Positions 39,587 to 49,764 of a stretch of DNA of 64,000 nt are shown here, piece after piece. Origin of the DNA: Closterium sp. NIES-65 (taxonomy: Eukaryota; Streptophyta; Zygnematophyceae; Desmidiales; Closteriaceae). The stretch's first letter is position 1, and each line of letters starts with the position of its first letter. The notes below the pieces were generated by a model. It made no database searches and was not told the origin of the DNA. It saw only the letters and a program-made list of their open reading frames with translations. The DNA lies in assembly GCA_948144175.1 (NCBI GenBank), contig CANXME010000320.1:516501-580500 (forward strand), in the 5' to 3' direction. The position numbers and the translations under genes were made by a program.

Positions 39587-39837
39587 CTCAGTCACATCCC
39601 TTCATTGTATGAACTAACTAACAATAGATATGTAATAGTTCATGCACCTTCTAAGTGGTGCAATAGATTCACTATAGTCACAACAACCACACGCCCACAG
39701 TCACAACAACCGCGTGCCCACGGTCACAGCCAGCCACAAGTCATAACCAATCACCCTCACCCTCATAACAAAGCTCGTCGAGCAAACGGGCGGCCCCTGC
39801 AACATTGAGGCTCCTGCTGCTAGTGTTCTACGCGATC
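39587..39837. other. 3' flank of the hAT gene
   Basis: It contains an imperfect repeat of (C)ACAACAAC-CACGCCCACAGTCAC near 39680-39730. Nothing coding is recognised. Confidence 0.4.
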
Positions 39838-40010
39838 CATGACTTGATTGCCATGACGGCGCGAACACGGCCAGCGGTGAGGCGGTGGCGCTGCCATGTA
39901 ATAACGTTCCACCCTTGAGCAGCAGAAGTGGCGGGCACAGCCAAATAGTCTCGAGCCATCTCCCTCAAAGCGTCGAAATCCTCCATCGCCCGCTAGAATG
40001 CCAACGGGTA
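39838..40010 (-). pseudogene. hAT transposase: C-terminal dimerisation domain
   Basis: It reads GGYPLAF, then ALREMARDYLAVPATSAA, then RLTAGRVRAVMAIKSWI, matching the hATC domain (YP-La-lArd-LavpatSa). A TAG interrupts it at 39993-39995. The usual SERVFS block is replaced by an unrelated AAQGWNVI stretch. Confidence 0.78.
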
Positions 40011-40232
40011 ACCACCTTTCTGCCTGGGCTCAGCTAAATAGCAGTCCACCTCATACTGAGCCCCACCTCCAGAGCTTTCATATCGTCAAAGATGGAGTGC
40101 GCAAAGCCCCCTCCCCCACCTCCAGCAGCACCCGTCGCGCCCAAGGTCCCACCAGTAATGCCGCTGGGCCCAATGCCCCCCCGCCAACTTGCTTGTGACC
40201 TCTCCACCCTGCCGGCGGCTGCTCACTCGCGC

Positions 40233-40682
40233 CTAGTACTTGGCCAAACGCACATGCACCAGCCATATCACCGTTTCCTCATCTACATCTTGCACCCTCC
40301 TAGCACACCCCCCCACCTTTGTGACGTGCGCAGCATTGCGCGCCTCCCATTTCGGCAGCTGGAAGAAGACGATCTTGTAGTGGGGGTCCAGGAAGGTGGC
40401 AATCACCAACTCTTCCTTCTCCCCGTACTTGAACTTCTTCAGCTTGGCGAGGGTTGCAGAGTCGAGAGCCTGTCGGAGGGGAGTGACACCCTCCTTGCGA
40501 GAGGAGATCTCTAGCTTGTCGAGCAACTGGTTGTACAACGGCACGACTGAAGCAGCCGTGGGGTACAAGGAACCCTCGGCTGCCTTTGTGATGGTGTTGA
40601 ATGGCTCGAGGAACTCCTTGAGCTCGACGAGAGCCTCCCAATGCACGTCGGTCAGCCGAAGGCCATCCAGCTGTTCGCGTAG
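40233..40682 (-). pseudogene. hAT transposase: helical exon
   Basis: The exon is preceded by a CCCCCTAG acceptor. It encodes LREQLDGLRL, ELKEFLEPFNTITKAAEG (carrying the conserved W-E-L-pF--T pattern) and ATFLDPHYKI, the typical hAT block after the variable helices. It is open for over 130 codons. Confidence 0.85.
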
Positions 40683-40744
40683 CTAGGGGGGGAAGGGGGG
40701 GGCTGGTGGATGGAAGAAGAGTACAGTATAGCATGAATGTTCTA

Positions 40745-41044
40745 GGGTGGGTTTAAAAAATCACAACACAATACATTATCCAACATTCCAGCCCCTAAGC
40801 AGAACCCTTGACCACAGTCACAACAGACACACCACCACCAACCCAGCCCCCGAACACCACCACCACCAATAAGCACGTCCATCCTCATGAGGAACAGTGC
40901 CAGAGCCTGCTGCAGCTCCAACACTCGGGCAATCATGTCATACGTGGACCCCCACCGCGTCGGCAAATCACTGATCAGACGAAGCACGGGTGCATCATCC
41001 CGCCGCAACAATATGTGCTGCTGCTGGGCAAAGTGCTCCAAACG
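40745..41044 (-). pseudogene. hAT transposase: TRW exon
   Basis: After the acceptor at 41045 it reads RLEHFAQQQHILL, then LISDLPTRWGSTYDMIARVL. The TRW-STY-M motif is a hallmark of hAT transposases. The 3' edge of the exon is uncertain; a Gly/Val-rich stretch near 40850 may already be intron. Confidence 0.8.
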
Positions 41045-41292
41045 CTGAACCGACCACCCGACTAACTAACACACTGCTCGAAGACGCTTCAGCGCCTCGC
41101 CACCTCATCCACCTTCAATCCCGCCTGCACTGCAATGTCATGACATGTGCAGTGCAGTTGTGCAAGCATGGCACAAACGCATAAGGGAGAGGATGTTGAA
41201 ATGAATATGGTTGTAGGCGTAGGGTGGCCCATGGTACGGCAGCAATGCAGGGACAAGTCAGAGACACCAGAGTTACGTATCGATTAACTTAC

Positions 41293-41549
41293 CGTACGTG
41301 GCGATCTCCGTCGAACAGCGGAGACGCCATCTTCGACTCAGCGCCCTCCGCTGGGTCCCCTGCAAGCATGCGCATGGCCTTGTTGTTGTTCTCTGCATTA
41401 TCCGTAGTGGCAGCGAACAACGTCTCAGTCAGTCCCCACTCTGCCAGAATGCCTTCAAGGGTCTTCGCTATCAGCAAAGCGGTGTGCGAGCCCTCCAACT
41501 GCATTAAATCCAGGATGTGTTGCCATAGGTGGAAGTCACTAGTGATCCT
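41293..41549 (-). pseudogene. hAT transposase: catalytic exon segment (DNA motif)
   Basis: It encodes FHLWQHILDLM, SHTALLIAKTLEGILAEWGL and TTDNAENN, where the Asp is one of the conserved catalytic acidic residues. The exon ends at 41293 with a GTAAGTT donor on the minus strand. The matching acceptor TTCAG ends at 41045, giving a 248-bp intron (41045-41292). Confidence 0.85.
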
Positions 41550-41687
41550 TGTCAGAACATATCTATAGCTTATACTGCTGTGTAGGCTGTAGTGGGGTAT
41601 CCCATAGGGGGTACAACCCAGTTAGGGTTTCATATTTGTACTGCTTTCATTCATAGTTCATCTCATTCCTGTTTTCCTATTATCACA
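41550..41687 (+). repeat. 5' LTR of element G
   Basis: 138 bp, TGTCAGAACATATC to TATTATCACA, identical to 48913-49050. Confidence 0.97.
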
Positions 41688-41754
41688 TGGTATAGAGCGG
41701 GTCCTACCTTAGGACCGTTGTCTGGGCCCACCGACGCGCGCCCCGAGGCGCGCC

Positions 41755-42720
41755 CTTTTTTTTTAGCGACCCCTCGGGTCGCCTTTTCACTCGCGGCCCC
41801 GCCGCCTCCTCTGACGCGGCTTTGCCGCCTCCCCTGACGCGGCCCAGCCGCCTCCCTTGACGCGGCCCCGCCGCCTCTTTTAACGCGGCCCCGCCGCCTC
41901 CCTTGACGCGGCCCCGCCGCCTCCCTTGACGCGGCCTCGCCGCCTCCCCTGACGCGGCCCCGCCGCCTCCCCTGACGCGGCCCTGCCGCCTCCCTTGACG
42001 CGGCCCCGCCGCCTCCCTTGACGCGGCCCCGCCGTCTCCCCTGACGCGGCTTCGCCGCCTCCCCTGACGCGGCCCCGCCGCCTCCATTCACGCGGCCCCG
42101 CCGCCTCCCCTGACGCGGCCACGCCGCCTCCTCTGACGCGGCCCCGCCTCTACTGCCGACGGCCCCGCCGCTGCACTCTACCGGCCCGTCGCTGCTCCTG
42201 CCGGCCCGCCGCTGCACCCTGCCGGCCCGCCGCTGCTCCTGCCGGCCCGCCGCTGCACCCTGCCGGCCCGTCGCTGCTCCTGCCGGCCCGCCGCTGCACC
42301 CTGCCGGCCCGCCGCTGCTCCTGCCGGCCCGCCGCTGCACCTACCGGCCCGCCGCTGCACCCATCGGCCCGCCGCCTCTTACGGCCCGCCACTTGCACCT
42401 GCCGGCCCGCCGCTGCACCTACCGGCCCGACGCTGCACCTGCCGGCCCGACGCTGCATCTCCCGCCCGAGCCGCCCCAGCAGCCGAGCCGCCCGGGACCC
42501 GAGCCGCCCTGCCGCCGAGCCGCCCGGGAGCCGAGCCGCCCTGCACCCGAGCCGCCCAGCAGCCGAGCCGCCCTGCACCCGAGCTGCCCAGCCGCCGAGC
42601 CGCCCGGGAGCCGAGCCGCCCTGCGCCCGAGCCGCCCAGCCGCCGAGCCGCCCGGGAGCCGAGCAGCTGTGCACCCGAGCCGCCCGGTCGCTGAGCCGCC
42701 CTTCTGCTGACTGCACGACC
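41755..42720 (+). repeat. GC-rich tandem-repeat leader of element G
   Basis: Units of 23 bp (GCCGCCTCCCCTGACGCGGCC type) run from about 41824 to 42150. Units of the CTGCCGGCCCGCCGCTGCTC type follow to about 42460, then GAGCCGCCCGGGAGCC units. The block ends 80 bp before the gag ATG and has no conserved frame. Confidence 0.9.
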
Positions 42721-42798
42721 TGCCCTGCCTGGTGAGCACTGTCCCACTGACACTGCGAGCTCTTTCCCTACTGCTTGCACTGCGTCGCTGTCGTCACC

Positions 42799-45700
42799 AT
42801 GGCTACCCCTAGTGTCCTAGCTTTTGACGCTGAGGGTCGCGCCATTGATTTTGAGGTCTGGTTAGACGACCTGCAGCTGTTCTTACAGTGCGACAGGGCT
42901 GACGACCTTTCTCTCTTTGACCTCACCTCTGGCGCCTCTCCTGCCCCTGCTGCTGATGCTGATCCCGCTGTCCGCTCTAAGTGGGCCACCCGCGATGCTG
43001 CTGCACGTCTTGCTGTGCGTCGCCACCTCCCTACCTCTGAGCGTGCGCACTTTAGTCAGTACAAGAGTGCTCAGACCTTGTACGACGCTGTAGTTGCGCG
43101 CTACTCCTCCCCTGCCACTGCTGCACTGAGCCGTCTCATGCTTCCCTACCTCTTTCCTGACCTCTCTGCCTTTCCCACTGTCGCTGACCTCATTACGCAC
43201 CTCCGCACTAGTGACACTCGCTACCGCGCCGCCCTTCCTGCTGAGTTCTGCGCTAAGAACCCCCCCCCCATGTACATCGCTCTCTACTACGTAGTCGCAC
43301 GCCTCCCTGACTCCCTTCGCGTCGTCAGGGACCACTTTCTCGCAGTCTGTCCCACCACTCTCACCGTCGACCTCCTCGAGAAGGCCCTCCTTGCAGCGGA
43401 GAAGAGCATAGTCGCTGTAGGTGCTTCTCGTGGTGACCCTCGCACCCCCATCTTTGAGGGGTGCTCTCCTTCCCCCTTGCTGCCCTCTGTTGCCTCTGCT
43501 GCTGCTGCCGACCTGCTTGGTCTTGAGTCGGTCGGCGCGGCGTCTGCCCCTAGTGGGAGACGTCGCTCCAGCAAGGGCAAGGGGGGCAAGGGCGCGGGTG
43601 GAGCTGGAGGGGGCGGTGGCGGTGGCGGCGGTGGCGGCGGAGGGAGTGGGGGTGGCGGCGGGGCTAGTGGCGGGGGTGGTGGTGGTGGTGGCGGCAGCGG
43701 CGGCGGAGACGGTGGTGGTGGTGCCAGCGGTGGTGGTGGAGGCAGCGGCGGAGGTGGAGGCGGCGGAGGTGGAGGCAGTGGAGGCGGCAGCGGAGGAGGC
43801 AGTAGTGGTGGAGGAGGTGGAGCTGGTCGGGGTGGTACCCAGCAGCGTAGCGGCGGTGGTGGTGGCCAGCGCTCGCACCGGCAGCAGCAGCAGCGCTCGC
43901 GGGACATCCCTTCGCCTCAGCAGCTTCGTGAGTGGTACGCTGGGCGTCAGAGGGGTGGGGGTACTGGTCCCTGCACCTACGTTCTTCGTTCCGGCGACCG
44001 CGCGGGCGAGCAGTGTGGGGGTGCCCACGCCACCCAGCGCTGCTTTGGCCGCCTGACGGACGCTTGGCGTCAGCAGTTCCCTGGGGCTAGTGAGATCCCT
44101 CGCTGGGATGAGCTTCTCAGGGCTGGTGTAGCGATCTTTGATCTTGATTTTGATGCTATCCTTACTGCTATGTATGTTGTGGATTATAGTGAGGAGAATG
44201 AGGGTTACCGGTGTTTTCAGCCCGACCCGGGCATTGGTACTGCTGCGCTAGGTGCTTGTGAGGCTGCTGCTCTAGGTGCCAGTGCGTCTGCGCTCTCAGG
44301 TACTGGTGAGACTGCGCTCTCAGGTACTGAGTCGTCCTCGTCCTCCCTCACTTTCACACTTGACTCCGGAGCTTCTCGCTCCTTCTTTCGAGACCGCACT
44401 ACCCTTTCGCCGCTCGCCAGGCCGGTTGCGGTCTCCCTTGCTGACCCCTCTGGGGGTCCTGTCCTGTCTCACTTCTCCACTGTCCTCCCGTGTCCGGCTG
44501 CCCCTTCGGGCACCCTGTCGGGTCTGTACCTTCCCTCGTTCTCTACGAACTTGGTGAGTGGAGCGGACCTGCAGGATGGGGGTGTTCACCAGTTCACTCC
44601 TGCGCGTCAGAGGGTGACCCACTGCACGGAGGCTCGCACAGGCCGACATCTGGCCACGTTCTCACGTCGGCCGGGGTTGAGTCTCTACACCCTGACCGTT
44701 GAGTCTCCTCCTGTCCCTGCGTCTGGTCAGGTGGCTGCGTCGGGTCAGGTACTTGCTGCTGCGTCCCGGTCAGGTCCTGAGTCTGCCCCCTGTTCTTGTC
44801 GCCTCCTGTCTCACGAGACTCTCCTGTGGCACCACCGTCTTGGCCACCCCTCCTTGCCCCGTCTTCGGAGCATGGCTTCCCGTGTCCTTGTCTCTGGTCT
44901 TCCCCAGTCTCTCCCTCCTCTCCCCTCCGGGCCAGGACCTTCCTGTGTCCCCTGTGTCGAGGGTCGCCTCCGGGCTACTCCTCACTCCTCCCACTTCCCC
45001 CCGACAGAGGCTCCCCTGCAGACGCTTCACATGGATGTGTGGGGCCCAGCCCCCGTCCGTGGGCAGGGTTACGAGCGCTACTTCCTGTTGGTGGTTGACG
45101 ACTACTCGCGTTACACCACAGTCCTCCCCTTGCGCAGCAAGGGTGCGGTCACTGAGGTGCTGATCGACTGGATCCGCGAGGCTCGTCTCCAGCTCAGGAA
45201 GAGCTTCGGCTCGGACTTTCCTGTTCTGCGTCTGCACTCTGACAGAGGCGGAGAGTTCTCTTCTCGCCTTCTGCGAGACTACTGTCGTGCACGGGGGATC
45301 CGCCAGACCTTCACGCTTCCGGACTCACCACAGCAAAATGGGATTGCTGAGCGCCGCATTGGCATGGTCATGGATGTCGCTCGTACGTCCATGATGCATG
45401 CGGCTGCCCCCCATTTTCTGTGGCCGTTTGCGGTGAGGTACGCGGCGCATCAGCTCAACCTTCACCCCCGGGTCTCTCGGCCAGCGATGTCCCCAGCCTT
45501 GCTGTGGACGGGGAAGGTTGGTGATGCGTCTGTGTTCCGTGTCTGGGGATCTCGGGCGTTTGTCCGCGACTTGTCTGCGGACAAGCTGTCCCCTCGTGCT
45601 GCTCCCTGTGTCTTCCTTGGCTTCCCCACTGACGCCCCAGGGTGGCAGTTTTACCACCCCTCCTCTCGTCGTGTTCTGTCCTCCCAGGACGTCACGTTCG

Positions 45701-48700
45701 ACGAGTCAGTCCCCTTCTACCGTCTCTTCCCCTACCGCACTCCTTCCCTCCCCCCTCCCCCGGACTTCCTTGTGCCGGTTCCCCCCCCGGTAGACCCCCT
45801 CCCCCCTCAGGTTCCTGCCCCCTCAGGTGTGTCCCAGGTAGACGCCGTTGACCCGGTCGAGGTTACTGGTGACTCTGGTGCTGCTGCGGGTGCTGAGCCT
45901 GGGGGTGCTGACTCTGGGGGTGCTGTGCGCGGGGGTGCTGAGCCTGGGGGTGCTACTGCTGGGGGTGCTGGGCCTGAGGGTGCTACTGCGGAGGGTGCGG
46001 AGCCTGGGGGTGCTGAGCCGGGGGGTGCTGTGCCTGGAGGTGCTGGGTCTGGGGGTGCAGGGTCGGGAGCTGCTGAGCCTGGGGGTGCTGAGCTGGGAGC
46101 TGCTGAGCCTGGGGGTGCTGCGTCTGGAGCTGCTGAGCCTGGGGTTTCTCCTGCTGCTGCGTCTCGCCGGGAGCCCCTCTCTCCACAGGAGCTGCGCGAG
46201 TGGTTCGCTCGCCGCTGGAGGCGTGCTGCTGAGTCTGGAGGTGCTGCTGGAGCTGGAGCTGGAGCTTCTTCGACCGTCGAGGGTGCGGGTGCAGCCGGTC
46301 CCGGAGCTGCTGGCCCTGCAGGTCCTCCTGGAGCTGGAGCTGCTGAGGGCGTTCGTGCTGAGCCTGCTGCTGTTGGTCCTGCCGCTGGAGGTGTGGGTGG
46401 CGCTGGTGCTGTCGCTGAGGGTACTGGTGCTGTCCCTGCTGAGTCTGGAGCTGCCGCGCGGCCTCGGCCGTACTTCGTTCCGCTCCTTCAGCAGGTTCTT
46501 GGTCTTTCTCCTCCAGTAGAGGGTCCACCGCCTGTCCAGTCGCAGCCCCTACTGGAGCCTTCCTCTCCACTGCCTGCTCCCTCTCCTTACACTGGTCCTA
46601 CTGGAGGTCTTGCTGAGCGTCGTGAGCCTGCGTCTCGTCCCGCGTCGCCTGTTCGTGCTGCTCGCGCTAGTGGTCGCAGTTCGCGTCAGCGTCCTCCTCC
46701 TGTCCCTGGCACGCACCGGATGTCTTTACGTCCGTCCACTGCTCCTCTGCGTGCCCCTTTGCCTTCTCCTCCTGAGTCCTCTCTTCCTGCGCTTGCGGAC
46801 CCTGAGTCGGACTCTCTTCGTGCTGCCAGTCCCACTGTCACGCGTCTGCTTGCTACTGTCGTCACTGACCCCTCTTTTGAGTCCACTGCTGCGTCTGCTC
46901 TAGTCGCTGAGCTCGTCGACTTTGCTGCTCGCTGTCGTCTCGACTACGCTGCTAGTCTTGTTGCTGAGTCTGCGTCTGTCTGTCCTCCGTCCGTCGGGGG
47001 TGAGTGTGCTCTTGGCACGGACGTCCTAGAGGACAGGCAGGAGGAGTTACAGTGTCTAGCGGCTGCTTCACCTCATCTCGCGTCTGTACTGCTTGCCCCT
47101 GAGGGAGACCCGGATGCACTAGACATCCCGACTCCGCGTTCTTACGCGGAGGCCGTAGAGGGTCCCTACTCCTCTCAGTGGCAGGCAGCTATGGATGCAG
47201 AGATGGCTTCCTGGAAGTCCACAGGCACCTACGTTGACGCGGTTCCCCCTCCTGGGGCGAACATCGTCAGTGGCATGTGGATCTTCAGGGTGAAGCGGCC
47301 GCCGGGCTCTCCACCTGTCTTCAAGGCACGGTACGTTGCTCGTGGCTTCAGTCAGCGGCAGGGAGTTGACTACTTTCAGACCTTCTCTCCCACCCCGAAG
47401 ATGACTACTCTTCGGGTGCTGCTGCACATAGCCGCTCAGCGTGACTACGAGCTTCACTCTCTCGACTTCAGCACTGCGTTCTTGCAGGGTAGCCTGCACG
47501 AGGAGATCTGGCTTCGCCGTCCACCTGGCTTCACTGGGACTTTCCCTCCTGGCACCCAGTGGAGCCTCCGACGGCCAGTCTACGGTCTCCGCCAGGCACC
47601 GCGTGAGTGGCACGACACACTGAGGACTACGCTTGCGGCTCTTGGGTTTGCTCCTTCTACTGCTGACCCGTCGCTGTTTCTTCGCACCGACACTTCCCTG
47701 CCGCCGTTCTACATCCTCGTGTACGTCGACGACCTGGTCTTTGCCACAGCGGACACTGCTGGACTCGCCTACGTGAAGTCCGAGCTGTTGAAGAGACACA
47801 CGTGCACAGACCTGGGTGAACTGCGCAGCTACCTTGGCTTGCAGATCACTCGGGACAGAGCACGCCGCACCATTACCTTGACTCAGTCACACATGGTGCA
47901 GCAGGTCCTTCAGCGCTTCGGCTTCACGTACTCCTCGCCTCAGGCCACTCCTCTGCCTACTCGCCACTCACTCTCAGCTCTGCCTTCGGATGAGTCCGTA
48001 GAGTCGAGTGGTCCGTATGCGGAGCTTGTTGGCTGCCTCATGTACCTGATGACCTGCACACGACCTGACCTTGCATACCCTCTGAGCATTCTTGCACGCT
48101 ATGTTGCTCCTGGGAGACACAGACCGGAGCACATGGCTGCAGCGAAGAGGGTATTGCGCTACCTGTGCAGTACGTCAGGCATGGGGCTAGTGCTTGGAGG
48201 GCGGAGTCCAGTGGTCCTTACCGGCCACGCGGACGCTTCTTGGGCTGACGACCAGGCTACGCAGCGGTCGTCACAGGGTTACACCTTCAGCCTTGGTTCC
48301 GGCTCTGTCTCGTGGCGGTCTACTCGCTCGTCTTCGGTTCTCGGCTCCAGTTGTGAGGCTGAGATCTACGCCGGGGCCATGGCTGCACAGGAGCTTCGCT
48401 GGCTCACCTACCTGCTGACTGACCTTGGAGAGCCGCCTCGTTCTCCTCCAGTGCTGTACGTAGACAACAAGGCTATGCTGGCCTTGTGTCGAGAGCAGCG
48501 CTTGGAGCACAGAACGAAGCACATTGCTCTCCGCTACTTCCTTGCTCGTGAGCTGCAGCAGCGTGGTCAGTTGCGACTTGCGTACGTGGCCTCTGAGGCC
48601 AACACTGCTGATGTGTTCACCAAGGCACTTGCGCCTTGTGACCATCAGCGTTTCTGCACCCAGCTGGGTCTTGTGCCTGTCTTGCCTCACTTGCTCTCCT

Positions 48701-48705
48701 CTTGA
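42799..48705 (+). CDS. Gag-Pol polyprotein of Copia element G
   Basis: One frame of 1,968 residues from ATG at 42799 (MATPSVLAF; an in-frame ATG also exists at 42775, but MATP is shared with C and E). Gag occupies about 1-250, then a Gly-rich tract to about 355, and a zinc knuckle C-X13-C-X3-H-X4-C near 395. Protease has DSGAS with its Asp at 522. Integrase starts with HHRLGHP near 676 and has HSDRGGEF and QQNGIAERR downstream. A PGGAE-type repeat linker lies at about 1020-1150. RT has YVDD at 1642-1645, RNase H has HADASWADD and YVDNKAM. Gag packages the RNA; Pol cuts the polyprotein, copies RNA to DNA and integrates it. Confidence 0.96.
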   Translation: MATPSVLAFDAEGRAIDFEVWLDDLQLFLQCDRADDLSLFDLTSGASPAPAADADPAVRSKWATRDAAARLAVRRHLPTSERAHFSQYKSAQTLYDAVVARYSSPATAALSRLMLPYLFPDLSAFPTVADLITHLRTSDTRYRAALPAEFCAKNPPPMYIALYYVVARLPDSLRVVRDHFLAVCPTTLTVDLLEKALLAAEKSIVAVGASRGDPRTPIFEGCSPSPLLPSVASAAAADLLGLESVGAASAPSGRRRSSKGKGGKGAGGAGGGGGGGGGGGGGSGGGGGASGGGGGGGGGSGGGDGGGGASGGGGGSGGGGGGGGGGSGGGSGGGSSGGGGGAGRGGTQQRSGGGGGQRSHRQQQQRSRDIPSPQQLREWYAGRQRGGGTGPCTYVLRSGDRAGEQCGGAHATQRCFGRLTDAWRQQFPGASEIPRWDELLRAGVAIFDLDFDAILTAMYVVDYSEENEGYRCFQPDPGIGTAALGACEAAALGASASALSGTGETALSGTESSSSSLTFTLDSGASRSFFRDRTTLSPLARPVAVSLADPSGGPVLSHFSTVLPCPAAPSGTLSGLYLPSFSTNLVSGADLQDGGVHQFTPARQRVTHCTEARTGRHLATFSRRPGLSLYTLTVESPPVPASGQVAASGQVLAAASRSGPESAPCSCRLLSHETLLWHHRLGHPSLPRLRSMASRVLVSGLPQSLPPLPSGPGPSCVPCVEGRLRATPHSSHFPPTEAPLQTLHMDVWGPAPVRGQGYERYFLLVVDDYSRYTTVLPLRSKGAVTEVLIDWIREARLQLRKSFGSDFPVLRLHSDRGGEFSSRLLRDYCRARGIRQTFTLPDSPQQNGIAERRIGMVMDVARTSMMHAAAPHFLWPFAVRYAAHQLNLHPRVSRPAMSPALLWTGKVGDASVFRVWGSRAFVRDLSADKLSPRAAPCVFLGFPTDAPGWQFYHPSSRRVLSSQDVTFDESVPFYRLFPYRTPSLPPPPDFLVPVPPPVDPLPPQVPAPSGVSQVDAVDPVEVTGDSGAAAGAEPGGADSGGAVRGGAEPGGATAGGAGPEGATAEGAEPGGAEPGGAVPGGAGSGGAGSGAAEPGGAELGAAEPGGAASGAAEPGVSPAAASRREPLSPQELREWFARRWRRAAESGGAAGAGAGASSTVEGAGAAGPGAAGPAGPPGAGAAEGVRAEPAAVGPAAGGVGGAGAVAEGTGAVPAESGAAARPRPYFVPLLQQVLGLSPPVEGPPPVQSQPLLEPSSPLPAPSPYTGPTGGLAERREPASRPASPVRAARASGRSSRQRPPPVPGTHRMSLRPSTAPLRAPLPSPPESSLPALADPESDSLRAASPTVTRLLATVVTDPSFESTAASALVAELVDFAARCRLDYAASLVAESASVCPPSVGGECALGTDVLEDRQEELQCLAAASPHLASVLLAPEGDPDALDIPTPRSYAEAVEGPYSSQWQAAMDAEMASWKSTGTYVDAVPPPGANIVSGMWIFRVKRPPGSPPVFKARYVARGFSQRQGVDYFQTFSPTPKMTTLRVLLHIAAQRDYELHSLDFSTAFLQGSLHEEIWLRRPPGFTGTFPPGTQWSLRRPVYGLRQAPREWHDTLRTTLAALGFAPSTADPSLFLRTDTSLPPFYILVYVDDLVFATADTAGLAYVKSELLKRHTCTDLGELRSYLGLQITRDRARRTITLTQSHMVQQVLQRFGFTYSSPQATPLPTRHSLSALPSDESVESSGPYAELVGCLMYLMTCTRPDLAYPLSILARYVAPGRHRPEHMAAAKRVLRYLCSTSGMGLVLGGRSPVVLTGHADASWADDQATQRSSQGYTFSLGSGSVSWRSTRSSSVLGSSCEAEIYAGAMAAQELRWLTYLLTDLGEPPRSPPVLYVDNKAMLALCREQRLEHRTKHIALRYFLARELQQRGQLRLAYVASEANTADVFTKALAPCDHQRFCTQLGLVPVLPHLLSS

Positions 48706-48912
48706 CTTCACTTGTACTGTGACATATATATATACCTGCTCTTGCTTGTCTAGCTTTATATATATGTCTGTACTCTTGCTTGTGAACTGGCCTTTGGCCT
48801 TGCTCTTGTGCTCGGACTGTGTGGTGACTTTGTGATCCACCCTGAGCTTTGCTTTGTCTTGCTTGACTGGTCTTGTGACCCCTTGTTCTCCCCCACTTTG
48901 CCTATGGGGGTG

Positions 48913-49050
48913 TGTCAGAACATATCTATAGCTTATACTGCTGTGTAGGCTGTAGTGGGGTATCCCATAGGGGGTACAACCCAGTTAGGGTTTCATATTT
49001 GTACTGCTTTCATTCATAGTTCATCTCATTCCTGTTTTCCTATTATCACA
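48913..49050 (+). repeat. 3' LTR of element G
   Basis: Identical to the 5' LTR; followed by the second ATCCT. Confidence 0.97.
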
Positions 49051-49315
49051 ATCCTGCGCACTATGACGACCATAAAAGCAAGGTGGTTCTCACTAGTCCA
49101 GATATTTGTACTCAGCGACAGCCGCCAACGAGACCATCACCAATCAGCTCCTGCTTCAACTCTGCCCTGGCGGCATCTGTGTATGCCTGCATGTCCCGTG
49201 CCAATTGATAACGCGTCCCTAGCAACCCTCGGCCCCGGGGTTCAGCAGCTTGACAAATCAACGGAACTGTTGTGGGATGGAATGGACTACGACCATAACA
49301 ACCCACCCTGGACAA
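49051..49315 (-). pseudogene. hAT transposase: segment up to the G insertion
   Basis: It includes RGLLGTRYQLARDMQAY and, in the catalytic part, IWTSENHLAFMVVIV, a variant of the hAT DGWTS block. The frame runs straight into the ATCCT target site and resumes at 41549, showing that element G landed inside an exon. Confidence 0.8.
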
Positions 49316-49439
49316 TGAATGACACGCTTAACGAGGATGGGAATTGAGCAACGTATATCACGAGCAATGGATAAGCTATATGCATACAATGACAATGACA
49401 CACACAATGCGATAATAGAGCCGAACTAGGACTCACAGA

Positions 49440-49764
49440 TGGCCGATCGACAAGGCAAAATGGCAGATCGCCGTCGGTGAACAACTCCACCAGGGCAAAG
49501 CGCAGCTCCTGCTCCTGCACCCTAGGGGTGATGTACGCGGACAAGCTGGCTGCACGACTCCCACCACTCGTGCGCCCTCCCGCCCCCTCCGCAGTTCCAC
49601 CCGTAGCTGTGGCTGGGATGTTCGGCCAGCTTGCCGTGTGTTCCCATGATCCATCCCCATCAGGCACGACTGGGCCCTTCCCATCCATCCCGTGACCTAC
49701 AAGAGAAAACTGCAGATTCGTTGGCTTTGCCGGATCCAAGAACCGACGAAACCAAATCTGCACG
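49440..49764 (-). pseudogene. hAT transposase: N-terminal region
   Basis: It continues from the finger through VQIWFRRFLDP, a Gly/Ala/Ser-rich variable part, and LRFALVELFTDGDLPFCLVD. The last block is the typical hAT sequence in which the protein begins its conserved core (aLa-fi---glPF-lVe). Confidence 0.75.

Larger units (their letters stand above)
41550..49050 (+). mobile_element. Copia element G, whole-looking
   Basis: A complete 7,501-bp plus-strand Ty1/copia element. LTRs 41550-41687 and 48913-49050 are identical by eye (138 bp), with target duplication ATCCT (41545-41549 and 49051-49055). A primer site variant TGGTATAGAGC lies at 41688. A GC-rich tandem leader is followed by a single unbroken gag-pol frame, then CCTATGGGGGTG polypurine-like sequence. 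It is inserted in the catalytic exon of the hAT gene. Identical LTRs and the open frame imply very recent insertion. It is the best reference copy for A, E and K. Confidence 0.97.

Noticed and set aside
42883-44028. 381-codon minus-strand frame opposite the gag of element G
   Set aside because: It is antisense to a well-supported gag frame, has low-complexity Ser/Thr-rich sequence and no known domain.
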